This document shows positions 1 to 6,986 of a stretch of DNA of 64,000 nt, piece by piece. Made by a program: the position numbers and the translations under genes. The notes beneath the pieces are model-generated. The model searched no databases, was not told the DNA's origin, and saw nothing but the letters and a program-made list of their open reading frames with translations. Each line of letters starts with the position of its first letter. The stretch's first letter is position 1. The stretch lies in NCBI GenBank assembly GCA_963736175.1, contig CAVTNU010000010.1, positions 62,001 to 126,000 of the forward strand. Direction: 5' to 3'. This DNA comes from Rhodoblastus sp963736175 (lineage in GTDB: Bacteria; Pseudomonadota; Alphaproteobacteria; Rhizobiales; Beijerinckiaceae).

Positions 1-699
1 CAGGCTTTCCCGGAAAAGTCCGAGGACGAGCGCAAGGCCATCGCGCGCGGCGTCTGGCGCAATCTCGGGCGCGTGCTGGGCGAATTCTTCCATCTCGCCG
101 AGTTCGACCCGGAGCGCGTCTATTTCGAAAATCCCGAGGTGCTGACGGGGATCGCGGCCAGCGGCTCGGGCAGCGTCCTGTGCGGATCGCATCTGGCGAA
201 CTGGGAGGCGAACAGCGCCGGCATGACCCTTTGCGGGTTGGACGCGGTCGGCGTCTATCATCCGATGAGCAATCCCTTCGTCGACGCCGACGTGAAAAGG
301 CGTCGCGCCAACTTCTATCGCGGCGGGCTGCTGGCCAAACGCGACCCGGCGACGCCGCGCATGATGATGCGCTATGCGCGCGAAGGCAAAGCGGCGGCTT
401 TTCTGATCGACCAGTCGACGTTCAACGGTCTGATGATTCCCTTTTTCGGGCGGCTCGCGTCGACAACGCAGTTTCCGGCGTTGATCGCCCGGCAATTCAA
501 CCTGCCGTTGGTCCTGGTCATCAGCGTGCGCGAGCCGGGCCCGCGTTTCCGGCTGACGAGCAAGGAAATCGAGGTGCCGCGCACGGAAGACAAGGAAGCC
601 GATATTTTCGCCGCCACCGCCGCGATGCAGGCCCATCTTGAAAGCGCTGTCCGCCGCCATCCCGAGCAATGGATGTGGACGCATTCGCGCTGGAGCTGA
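1..699 (+). CDS. Lipid A lauroyl/myristoyl acyltransferase (LpxL/HtrB family), 5' truncated
   Basis: The reading frame is open from the first base of the window, so the N-terminus lies outside; 232 codons remain. The family transfers a secondary acyl chain from acyl-ACP to Kdo2-lipid A at the inner membrane. The HLANWE segment matches the H-x4-D/E catalytic motif of this acyltransferase superfamily. An FLIDQ segment and an FFGR segment further on fit the usual substrate-side motifs, and the protein ends in a WMWTHSRW tail typical of the family. It is on the plus strand, and the next gene is on the opposite strand, so it probably ends its transcription unit. Family is confident; which acyl position it modifies cannot be told. 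Confidence 0.88.
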   Translation, partial: QAFPEKSEDERKAIARGVWRNLGRVLGEFFHLAEFDPERVYFENPEVLTGIAASGSGSVLCGSHLANWEANSAGMTLCGLDAVGVYHPMSNPFVDADVKRRRANFYRGGLLAKRDPATPRMMMRYAREGKAAAFLIDQSTFNGLMIPFFGRLASTTQFPALIARQFNLPLVLVISVREPGPRFRLTSKEIEVPRTEDKEADIFAATAAMQAHLESAVRRHPEQWMWTHSRWS

Positions 700-747
700 G
701 GGGGCTTGGCGCGGCGGCGAAACGCGGCGAACGCACAACCACTTCTC

Positions 748-1224
748 TCATTTTCTAAGCTGGTCTCTGAGCTGATCAAGAGCCGGGTTGTTGCCGTACC
801 GAGTTACGTCGCAAGCGGTCGTCGCGTATGCTCTGCCGAGCTTTTTTCCTCGGTGCGTCTCCATGTCTTGAAGGTTCAGGTGTACTGAGACCTGTTCGCG
901 CGGCTCAAGTCGGCGCGGCCATGGTTTGCCATCCCGCAATTCAGGATACGCAACAACGGCACGGGGGCTCTTGGTCACATTTCTACCACCAATTTCGAAC
1001 CCGACCTCATTGACCGTAACCGCGAACGCACCGAGGTTAATCACTTCGATACCAAAACCGCGCTGACCATCAGGCATTGACAGCGTGTTCATCGGCGAAA
1101 CCCGGAGACGAACGCGCCTCTGATTGATCGTGTTCCACATGTTCATGATGCCGAGCACCGCGCCGACCATGGCGGCGGTCATGGTCAAATAATCTTTCCA
1201 CGGGAGTCCTTCTAAGCCGGTCAT
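748..1224 (-). CDS. Small membrane-anchored protein of unknown function, partner of the broken protease gene
   Basis: 158 aa. One hydrophobic stretch near residues 14-32 (TMTAAMVGAVLGIMNMW) is followed by a soluble part that looks beta-rich (GIEVINLGAFAVTVNEVGFEI), with a PWPRRLEP turn. I read this as a single-pass membrane protein with a small beta-sandwich domain; I do not recognise a named family. Its ATG lies 8 bp after the stop codon of the interrupted protease gene on the same strand, so the two were almost certainly co-transcribed. Both IS elements lie upstream in that unit, so its expression may now be altered. Function unknown. Confidence 0.7.
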   Translation of the reverse strand: MTGLEGLPWKDYLTMTAAMVGAVLGIMNMWNTINQRRVRLRVSPMNTLSMPDGQRGFGIEVINLGAFAVTVNEVGFEIGGRNVTKSPRAVVAYPELRDGKPWPRRLEPREQVSVHLNLQDMETHRGKKLGRAYATTACDVTRYGNNPALDQLRDQLRK

Positions 1225-1417
1225 TTGCAGGTCTACCTACTGCGTTTCCAGTTGAAATCGCTTTGCAAAATCGCTTCTACCAGAGGCCATTGCTTGCCAC
1301 GGGCATATTTGAAATGCCGGGCGCTACTCTGCACACCAATTAGATGTAACGCTTTTTCGGGGTTCCAAAATAGTTCTGAATCAGGGAAATCAACTTCCCA
1401 AATTGCCGCGCCGCTAA

Positions 1418-2351
1418 GTGTCCGTCCGAAAAGAAGTTGAATCGCATGAGTCGGATGTGATTCATGGAAGGTAGCCTGATTCTGGAGGGGCTGCCGATGT
1501 GGACGAGCGAGAACCGCGCGCAATATAACCGCGACAAGTTGCGTTATCCCAGCGACCTGACCGACGCCGAATGGGAGCATATCGCGTCGTTGATACCGCC
1601 GGCCAAGCGCGGCGGGCGCAAGCGCACCGTCGATGTGCGTGAAGTCGTCAACGGCCTGATGTACGTGCTGAGCACGGGCTGCCAATGGCGATACGTGCCG
1701 AAGGATTTGCCGCCGCGCAGCACGCTGTTCGATTATTTCGATCTGTGGACGTGGAACGGCACGCTCGATCGCATCCACCACGCACTCTATGTGAAGTGTC
1801 GCGAGGCGATGGGGCGCGAAGCCAGCCCGACAGCTTGCGTGATCGACAGCCAGAGCGTCAAAAGCGCCGAAAAAGGGGGCGCTGCATCGATCCGAATGGC
1901 TACGACGCGGGGAAAAAGATCAAGGGCAAGAAGCGCCATATCCTCGTCGACACTTTAGGATTGCTGCTGCACGCGATTGTTCATCCCGCCGATATTCAGG
2001 ACCGCGACGGCGGCAAATTGGTGTTGGCGACAATGTTCGGACTGCACCCATTCCTGCGCAAACTCTTCGCCGACGGCGGCTATCAAGGCCCAAAGTTCCG
2101 GGCGGCGCAAAAGAAGATTTTGCCGCTCCTGGTCACCGAGATCGTCAAGCGCTCCGATCAGGCGCAGGGTTTCGAGGTCCTCCCGCGCAGATGGGTGGTC
2201 GAGCGAACCTTCGCCTGGCTCGGAAGATGCCGCAGATTGGCGAAGGACTTCGAAAACCTGACGCGAAACGCCTTGGCGTTCATCCGCCTCGCGTCAATCC
2301 GCTTGATGATGCGAAAGCTATGTTTAAGCTCTTAAACTTCGCGGACAGACT
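1418..2351 (+). mobile_element. IS5-family insertion sequence, about 934 bp
   Basis: The element is bounded by a 4-bp duplication CTAA at 1414-1417 and 2352-2355, which fits the YTAR target of IS5-type elements. The ends are short and imperfect but related: both carry TGTCCG followed within a few bases by CGAA (left about 1419, right reversed from about 2349). It carries one transposase, shifted in frame. The exact rejoining of the host protease frame when the element and one CTAA are removed fixes the boundaries independently of the weak terminal repeats. Confidence 0.82.
1497..2335 (+). pseudogene. IS5-family DDE transposase, one frameshift
   Basis: The ATG at 1497 follows GGAGGGG at 1484-1490. 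The N-terminal part (YPSDLTDAEWEHIASLIPP) is the DUF4096-type start of this IS5 group. The first Asp is in TACVIDSQSVK, the second in FADGGYQG, and the Glu in RRWVVERTFAWLGR. The frame breaks near 1870-1890 and must shift by -1 to reach the C-terminal half; with one base restored it gives 279 aa, the normal length. An A5G5 run (1869-1878) lies at the break. This is either a programmed -1 shift or a simple one-base deletion; I lean to a deletion, because the codons after the run match the expected sequence better if a base is missing about 5 nt later. Confidence 0.8.
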
Positions 2352-2503
2352 CTAACACCAAAGAGTTTAGGGGTTGATCGTGTAGCGCCAAACGTATCCA
2401 CACCCATTTCAGCATATGCCAAGAAAATATCGCTATCAGGATCTACAGGCTTTTCGGCGTCACACGGAATCTTCGCTAATCGATCAAGGAAGCTGACGAC
2501 TAG

Positions 2504-3795
2504 CAGGCTGCTGAAAAACCCCTTCCGTTTCAGCTTCGGTCGTGATTCCATCGCTTTGAGACAGGAGCGACGGAATGCGCGGGACGGACGAGGGATCAGG
2601 GCGGCTTTTCAGCTATGTCGATCTGGAGTCGCGCGTTCGGCGCGACCATCCGCTGCGCGTGATCCGCGAGATCGCCAACGCGGCGCTCGCGACACTGGCT
2701 GCGGATTTTTCGGAGCTTTACTCCAGGACGGGCCGGCCTTCGGTCGCGCCTGAACGGTTGCTGCGGGCGATGCTGCTGCAAGCCTTTTATTCGGTGCGCT
2801 CCGAGCGGCAATTGATGGAGCGTCTCGACACCGATTTGCTGTTTCGCTGGTTCGTCGGCCTTGGCGTCGACGATCCCGTGTGGGACGCGACGGTGTTTTC
2901 CAAGAACCGCGACCGCCTGCTCGACGGCGCGATAGCGGCTAAGTTTCTCGCCGCCGTCCTGGCGCAGCCTCGGGTCAAAAGGCTGATGTCGAGCGATCAT
3001 TTTTCGGTCGACGGCACGCTGATCGAGGCTTGGGCTTCGATGAAGAGTTTCAAGCCCAAGGATGGCTCCGGCAACGAGCCGCCGCCCGATTCCGGCCGCA
3101 ACGCCGAGGTGGATTTCAAGGGCGAGAAGCGCTCGAACGAGACCCATGCTTCGACCACCGATACGGAAGCCAGGCTTTATCGCAAGGGCGCCGGCATGGA
3201 GGCCAAGCTGGCTTTCCTCGGCCATGCGTTGATGGAGAACCGCGCCGGACTGATCGTCAACGCCTGCCTGACGCCAGCCGACGGACATGGCGAGCGCAAC
3301 GCCGCGCTTGCGATGATCGAACCGCTCGCCAATCGCCCTGTTGGCATCACGCTTGGCGCCGACAAGGGTTATGACGTGCGCGTTTTCGTCAACGAACTGC
3401 GCGCGATGAACGTGCGCCCGCATGTGACGCAGAACACCAACGGACGGCGCTCCGCAATCGATGGCCGCACCACGCGCCACCCCGGTTATGCGGTGAGCCA
3501 GCGCATCCGAAAACGCATCGAGGAAGCCTTCGGCTGGATGAAGACCGTCGCCGGCCAGCGCAAAACCAAGTTTCGGGGCGTCGAGCGGGTCGGCTGGTCG
3601 TTTGCCTTCGCCGCCGCAGCCTACAACCTCATCCGATTGCCGAAATTGATCGAAGAAAGGGCGGGGTAAGGGGGAAGTGGCGCCGCCAAACGCTCGCCGA
3701 CGCCGGATTCGGCAAAAAACAACGCTCAAATCGCCGACAAAAATCCGCGCCGGGCGATAGTAACCGACGAAATCGGGGCGTTTTTCAGCATCCTG
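2504..3795 (+). mobile_element. IS5-family insertion sequence, about 1292 bp
   Basis: The terminal inverted repeats begin CAGGCTGCTGAAAAAC on the left (from 2504) and CAGGATGCTGAAAAAC on the right (reversed from 3795), with one mismatch in the first 16 bases. The target duplication is CTAG at 2500-2503 and 3796-3799, the classical YTAR site of this family. It carries one intact transposase. It lies in the codons for about residues 150-152 of the trypsin-like protease gene; removal restores the frame. Confidence 0.92.
2575..3669 (+). CDS. IS5-family transposase (DUF772 + DDE domain)
   Basis: 364 aa, intact. The N-terminal DUF772-type region (residues about 10-110) includes PERLLRAMLLQAFYSVRSER. 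The DDE catalytic core follows: first Asp in FSVDGTLIEAW, second Asp in LGADKGYDVR, and Glu in KRIEEAFGWMK. The C-terminus (RVGWSFAFAAAAYNLIRL) is typical of the family. With intact ends and a full-length transposase, this element looks recently active, unlike the frameshifted copy 220 bp away. Confidence 0.93.
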   Translation: MRGTDEGSGRLFSYVDLESRVRRDHPLRVIREIANAALATLAADFSELYSRTGRPSVAPERLLRAMLLQAFYSVRSERQLMERLDTDLLFRWFVGLGVDDPVWDATVFSKNRDRLLDGAIAAKFLAAVLAQPRVKRLMSSDHFSVDGTLIEAWASMKSFKPKDGSGNEPPPDSGRNAEVDFKGEKRSNETHASTTDTEARLYRKGAGMEAKLAFLGHALMENRAGLIVNACLTPADGHGERNAALAMIEPLANRPVGITLGADKGYDVRVFVNELRAMNVRPHVTQNTNGRRSAIDGRTTRHPGYAVSQRIRKRIEEAFGWMKTVAGQRKTKFRGVERVGWSFAFAAAAYNLIRLPKLIEERAG

Positions 3796-4343
3796 CTAGT
3801 GCTCCACCCACCAAAGGTCCCCTATGTTTGATCAAGCAATCGGGGTAGCCACCAACAATGAAGGTTTCATCACTCTGCGGAGCCCGACAGCGCTCCACGT
3901 TAACGACATCCCACCCCGCACGCGCGCGTTCAGCAGTGGTGTCATTAAGGCGACAGATAATGATGTCGTCATCATCGTTTGCTGCGACGTCGAATGGCCA
4001 AATATCAATAACGCCGGGGCCTTGGATATTATCTGGAATTCTTAGCCGTTCGGCTTGTTTATCTTCGAAGACGTGTTGAGCAGATAAAAGGAAAAGCTCG
4101 TTTCCTGTGTTCAGAAGAGTGCTTGTGCCAATCGGCGTGAGCCCTCGATCAGGATGATCGTACAGAACGGGAACAATACGTGTTTTCAAATATTCCTGAA
4201 TCGCGGTCATAAAGGCTTCCCTTTGAGCCATTTGGTTTTCTTGGGACATAAAACCTCCAATTATTATTTTTGGTAACAAATGTAGTTGTGTTTACTCGGT
4301 CCATAATAGCAACCACAATCGAGGATTTTAGCAATTCCCCTAA

Positions 4344-4385
4344 CTGCCCATCGGTCGAAACTCTGGCGCAGCCCAAAATGATCAC
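4344..4385 (-). pseudogene. Remnant of a serine recombinase (resolvase/invertase) N-terminus
   Basis: From a GTG at 4385 the minus strand reads VIILGCARVSTDGQ and then loses all similarity. ARVSTDGQ is the signature start of the resolvase/invertase family and contains its catalytic Ser. Only about 14 codons survive. The GTG overlaps the stop codon of the DUF2442-HTH gene. It looks like a scar left by deletion of a recombinase gene at the join between the DUF4160/DUF2442 module and the protease module. A chance match over eight residues is possible but unlikely. Confidence 0.55.
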
Positions 4386-4834
4386 GGCTCGATAAGCTCA
4401 AGCGCGCGCGTCGCCAGCGCGACGACGCGCGGAATCGGCTTCTTGCCTTGCTCATAATAGACGATCATGCGGCGACTTACGCCAAGCGCCGCCGCCGCCG
4501 TGTCGAGCGTGTAAGCTCCGCGTTCGCGCCAGCGCCTGAAAGCGTCAGGCGAAAGGGTGACGCCGGCCTGTTCCCGCGCCAGCCGCCACAACGTATCGGT
4601 GGCCATGTCGATGTCATCGGTCCAGACAACATCCGTTCCATGCTCGCCGACGCGCGCTTGTCCGAACAATTCCGGCGAATGGCGCAACGGCGCATAGAGG
4701 CTGAAAGTTTCGATGAGTCCGGACACATCGACACAGGCTTCATCGCCCCGGTCCCAACGAACGCGCAAGGTCATCGGCTTCCGGCCGGCCTTCACGGCGA
4801 CGATGCGCGGCAAGGTCTTTTTCGGCATGGTCAT
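4382..4834 (-). CDS. DUF2442 domain fused to a helix-turn-helix (XRE-like) regulator
   Basis: 150 aa. Residues about 5-80 resemble DUF2442 (RVRWDRGDEACVDVSGLIE). Residues about 95-145 form an HTH (YTLDTAAAALGVSRRMIVYYEQ). DUF2442 proteins commonly sit beside DUF4160 proteins, and that is so here: the start codon overlaps the stop of the upstream DUF4160 gene as ATGA, so translation is coupled. The HTH suggests it binds the palindrome in front of the pair and represses its own operon. Whether the pair is a toxin-antitoxin system is not established; no toxic activity can be read from the sequence. Confidence 0.8.
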   Translation of the reverse strand: MTMPKKTLPRIVAVKAGRKPMTLRVRWDRGDEACVDVSGLIETFSLYAPLRHSPELFGQARVGEHGTDVVWTDDIDMATDTLWRLAREQAGVTLSPDAFRRWRERGAYTLDTAAAALGVSRRMIVYYEQGKKPIPRVVALATRALELIEP

Positions 4835-4953
4835 CCCCGTTCGTTCAGCGCCAACACCTGAAAATCAGGCCCGACAATGTGGAAGTGCGGCGGACGGTGA
4901 TCGTCGGCGTAAATCCGCACACTGACGGAGCCGAAGCGTTGCAAAACAGGCAT
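4831..4953 (-). CDS. Very short DUF4160-type protein (40 aa)
   Basis: This small gene starts at ATG 4953. Its product contains SVRIYADDHRPPHFHIVGPD, the conserved core of DUF4160, including the PPHFH histidines. Usual family members run to about 80-90 aa; this one stops after 40, losing the helical C-terminal half. The stop overlaps the next start (ATGA), which is tidy operon architecture and argues for a real compact gene rather than random decay. No strong Shine-Dalgarno is visible. An inverted repeat 21 bp upstream is a likely operator. Confidence 0.7.
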   Translation of the reverse strand: MPVLQRFGSVSVRIYADDHRPPHFHIVGPDFQVLALNERG

Positions 4954-4973
4954 TGAAAATCATCGGTCAATAG

Positions 4974-4988
4974 GTGCAACTATTGCAC
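4974..4988. promoter_or_regulatory. Palindrome GTGCAA-CTA-TTGCAC, likely operator of the DUF4160/DUF2442 operon
   Basis: A perfect 6+3+6 inverted repeat lies 21 bp upstream of the DUF4160 ATG. On the minus strand a TTGATT (about 5009-5004) and a CAATAG inside the repeat, 16 bp apart, could be -35 and -10 boxes, so binding would block the promoter. The HTH protein encoded second in the operon is the natural candidate to bind it. This is inference from position and symmetry. Confidence 0.5.
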
Positions 4989-5058
4989 TTATGAGGAAAA
5001 AAATCAAGGATTTAAAAGGTCCGCGTTTCGCACCGCGTCACGACCGCCTTCCAGAAAT

Positions 5059-5829
5059 CTACCCGGCCTGCTTGCCGAAAAGCTTGTGCCAGACGAAGAC
5101 GTTGGCGCGGTAGATGGGCCTTGCCGCCTCATGGGCGATCTTGTCGGCGAGGCCCATCGCCTTGCGGCCGACCGTCGTGCCGCCGATCGTTGTCGAGGCG
5201 TCGCGCAGGCCGGAGGGGACGAAGGCGAGCAATTCCTGGCCGGTGACCCAACTCATCTGCAGGAATGTGTCGACCGGACGGTCGAAAACCGTGGTCGCCG
5301 CGAGCAGCCTCGCCGCCGCCTGGCGCGAGACGAACTGGCCGATCGCCCGCAGCGGCGGATTATTGGGGCGCACCAGCGCGATTTCGCCCTCGCTCGCCAA
5401 AGTCTTGCCGGCGACGCGGGTGCTCGGGGCCGGCAGCAACGCATAGTCCCACAAGGAGCGCGTTCGCAGCGCCGCCGCGTAGGTCTTGGCGAAGCCTTTG
5501 CCATCGAGATCGGCGTCGTCCTCGAAGATCAGGCCGAAATCGAGGTTCTCGGCGACGATGCGCTCCCAGGCGCGGCGGTGGCTCAAAAAAGCGCCGATTT
5601 CGGCGCGAACCAAGGCGAAAGGGTAGCGCGGCCGGAATTTCGCGCGCGTATAGATCGCCTCGACCTCCCGCGCCGACAAGGCGGCGCCGTCGACCGCGGC
5701 GAGAATCTCGCTCGGCGCGGGCAGGGCGGCGCTTAGGCGCTCGACCTGCGGGCGTCGTTGCGTCGCGCGTTCCAGATGCAGAATGAAAGCTTTAGGATCG
5801 GCCACAAAAAATCCGGTTCGATAAAGCAA
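5059..5829 (-). CDS. Glycosyltransferase family 25 (LPS biosynthesis type)
   Basis: 256 aa. The N-terminal FILHLERATQR, the EIGAFLSHRRAWERI segment and the acidic LIFEDDAD motif (residues about 100-107) define family 25, which adds sugars, usually galactose or glucose, to lipopolysaccharide cores. It faces a family 2 transferase across a 332-bp divergent region with a perfect inverted repeat, so both are probably LPS-core genes. The start at ATG 5829 is the most upstream; a later start is not excluded, since the first 12 residues are not obviously conserved. The acceptor is unknown. Confidence 0.87.
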   Translation of the reverse strand: MLYRTGFFVADPKAFILHLERATQRRPQVERLSAALPAPSEILAAVDGAALSAREVEAIYTRAKFRPRYPFALVRAEIGAFLSHRRAWERIVAENLDFGLIFEDDADLDGKGFAKTYAAALRTRSLWDYALLPAPSTRVAGKTLASEGEIALVRPNNPPLRAIGQFVSRQAAARLLAATTVFDRPVDTFLQMSWVTGQELLAFVPSGLRDASTTIGGTTVGRKAMGLADKIAHEAARPIYRANVFVWHKLFGKQAG

Positions 5830-6161
5830 CGGGCAGGAAAGGGCTTCTAGACCGCCTTTGGCGTTCTGTCATCAGGGTCCAGGCGGTTATCCGAAACGTT
5901 ACGGGAACTTTCGGATAAGAACAGGCGTATAAGCAAGCCCCTATGCGTAAAGGCGACGTTTTTGTCCCGTATGGCTGGGGATAAATCGACCCGTGGAGCC
6001 TTCAGGCCGCGCCGGATCGTCCGGTTGCGCTTCGGCAGGGATTGGCCGAAAAAGCGTCGCGCGACTTAGCGCTGGATTTTCGAACGCGGCCGCGCAAAAT
6101 GCGTCGCGCTCGTCGCCGGCCTCGCGAGGCTGGCCCGAGGCCAGATCAGGAACATCGACCA
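5830..6161. other. Divergent intergenic region between two glycosyltransferase genes
   Basis: 332 bp without a convincing gene. The open frame that continues upstream of the family 2 transferase here is arginine-rich and unlike protein. The region contains the 5887-5918 inverted repeat and presumably the promoters of both divergent genes. I could not assign clear -35/-10 boxes. Confidence 0.6.
5887..5918. repeat. Perfect 10-bp inverted repeat, TTATCCGAAA / TTTCGGATAA, 12-bp spacer
   Basis: The two arms lie at 5887-5896 and 5909-5918, with centres 22 bp apart, about two helical turns. This is the geometry expected of a dimeric regulator site. It is about 60 bp upstream of the GT25 start and about 245 bp before the GT2 start. 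No T-run follows, so it is not a terminator. Confidence 0.6.
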
Positions 6162-6965
6162 TTGCCAGGCAAACTCCCCCTAACGGCCGCCATCATCTGT
6201 CTCAACGAACAGGAATGTATCGGCAAGTGCCTGGAAAGTCTGGCTGAGTGCTCAGAGATCGTGATTGTCGATTCCGGTTCGACCGACGCCACCGCCTCGA
6301 TCGTCGAGGGCTTCGCTACGCGCGGTTTTCCGATTCGCTTTATCCACAGGCAATGGCCCGGATACGCGCGGCAGAAGCAGTTCGCGCTGGAGCAGGCGAG
6401 CCAGCCCTGGGTCTTGAGCATAGACGCCGACGAATGGCTCGACGACGAATTGCGCGCGCATCTGCCCGAGCTGTTGCGGGCCGGCGAGGAGGTCGCGGGC
6501 TATAAGCTGCGCCGCGCCATCACCTTGTACGGGCGTCCCGCCCCCGCGCCGCCGATCACGCATCCCGAGCGCATTTTGCGGCTGGTGCGGGCCGGGCGGG
6601 CGCGTTTCGACGAAAACGTGCTCGTCCATGAGGGTTTGAGCGTCGACGGCGAAACGCCTGTCGCCCCGCACGGCGTCATCAGGCATGAGCGGGCGTTGCC
6701 GATCGACGAGCAAATGCTCAAGGAAATCAATTACGCTCGACTGAAGGCGCGCCAACGCGTCGACGCCGGCGCGGCGCCGAGCGCGTTCAAGCTGGTTTTC
6801 AACCCGCCGAACTATTTCTTTCGCGCCTATGTGCTGCACCGCATGTTCCTGTGCGGGCGGCCCGGATTCATCCACGCGATGACCGGCGCGATCTACTCCT
6901 TCCTCGCCGAGGCCATGCATTTCCAGCTCTGGGCGAGCCGAAAACAGCCGGACGAGCGGCGGTAG
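6162..6965 (+). CDS. Glycosyltransferase family 2, WaaE/LgtF-like (LPS core glucosyltransferase)
   Basis: The conserved part begins LTAAIICLNEQECIGKCLES and continues with EIVIVDSGSTD and SIDADEWLDDEL, the nucleotide-sugar and DxD-like motifs of GT-A enzymes. HPERILRLVRAGRARFDENV is typical of the WaaE/KdtX/LgtF subfamily that adds glucose to the LPS inner core. I place the start at TTG 6162, just before the conserved domain; an in-frame ATG at 6042 would add a basic, unconserved leader. The product would be 267 aa, close to the family norm. The start is the least certain point. Confidence 0.85.
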   Translation: MPGKLPLTAAIICLNEQECIGKCLESLAECSEIVIVDSGSTDATASIVEGFATRGFPIRFIHRQWPGYARQKQFALEQASQPWVLSIDADEWLDDELRAHLPELLRAGEEVAGYKLRRAITLYGRPAPAPPITHPERILRLVRAGRARFDENVLVHEGLSVDGETPVAPHGVIRHERALPIDEQMLKEINYARLKARQRVDAGAAPSAFKLVFNPPNYFFRAYVLHRMFLCGRPGFIHAMTGAIYSFLAEAMHFQLWASRKQPDERR

Positions 6966-6986
6966 CTTAACATCGGGAAGACGGCC

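Larger units (their letters stand above)
1233..4249 (-). pseudogene. Trypsin-like serine protease gene interrupted by two IS5-family elements
   Basis: Three in-frame pieces on the minus strand: 4249-3800, 2503-2352 and 1413-1233. Deleting each insertion sequence plus one copy of its 4-bp target duplication rejoins them into 783 nt, exactly 260 codons plus TAG. The rebuilt protein shows a chymotrypsin-fold triad: His in LLSAQHVF (about residue 59), Asp in DDDDIIICRL (about 95) and Ser in FGVSGAAIW (residue 201). The ATG at 4249 has a GGAGG ribosome site at 4254-4258, which decides the start. No signal peptide is seen, so a cytosolic trypsin-like peptidase is likely. The second insertion lies in the codons for Val200-Ser201, at the nucleophile. 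Non-functional as it stands; the substrate is unknown. Confidence 0.85.

Noticed and set aside
1233..1781. 182-codon minus-strand frame taken as a whole gene
   Set aside because: Its first two thirds lie inside the insertion sequence; only the last 60 codons are host sequence and belong to the protease.
2596..3729. Long minus-strand open frame across the second insertion sequence
   Set aside because: It is antisense to an intact DDE transposase and extends past the IS end; its composition is typical of shadow frames.
6042..6161. Extended N-terminus of the family 2 glycosyltransferase
   Set aside because: The added 40 residues are Arg/Ala-rich and unlike any GT2 leader; the conserved domain begins right after TTG 6162.
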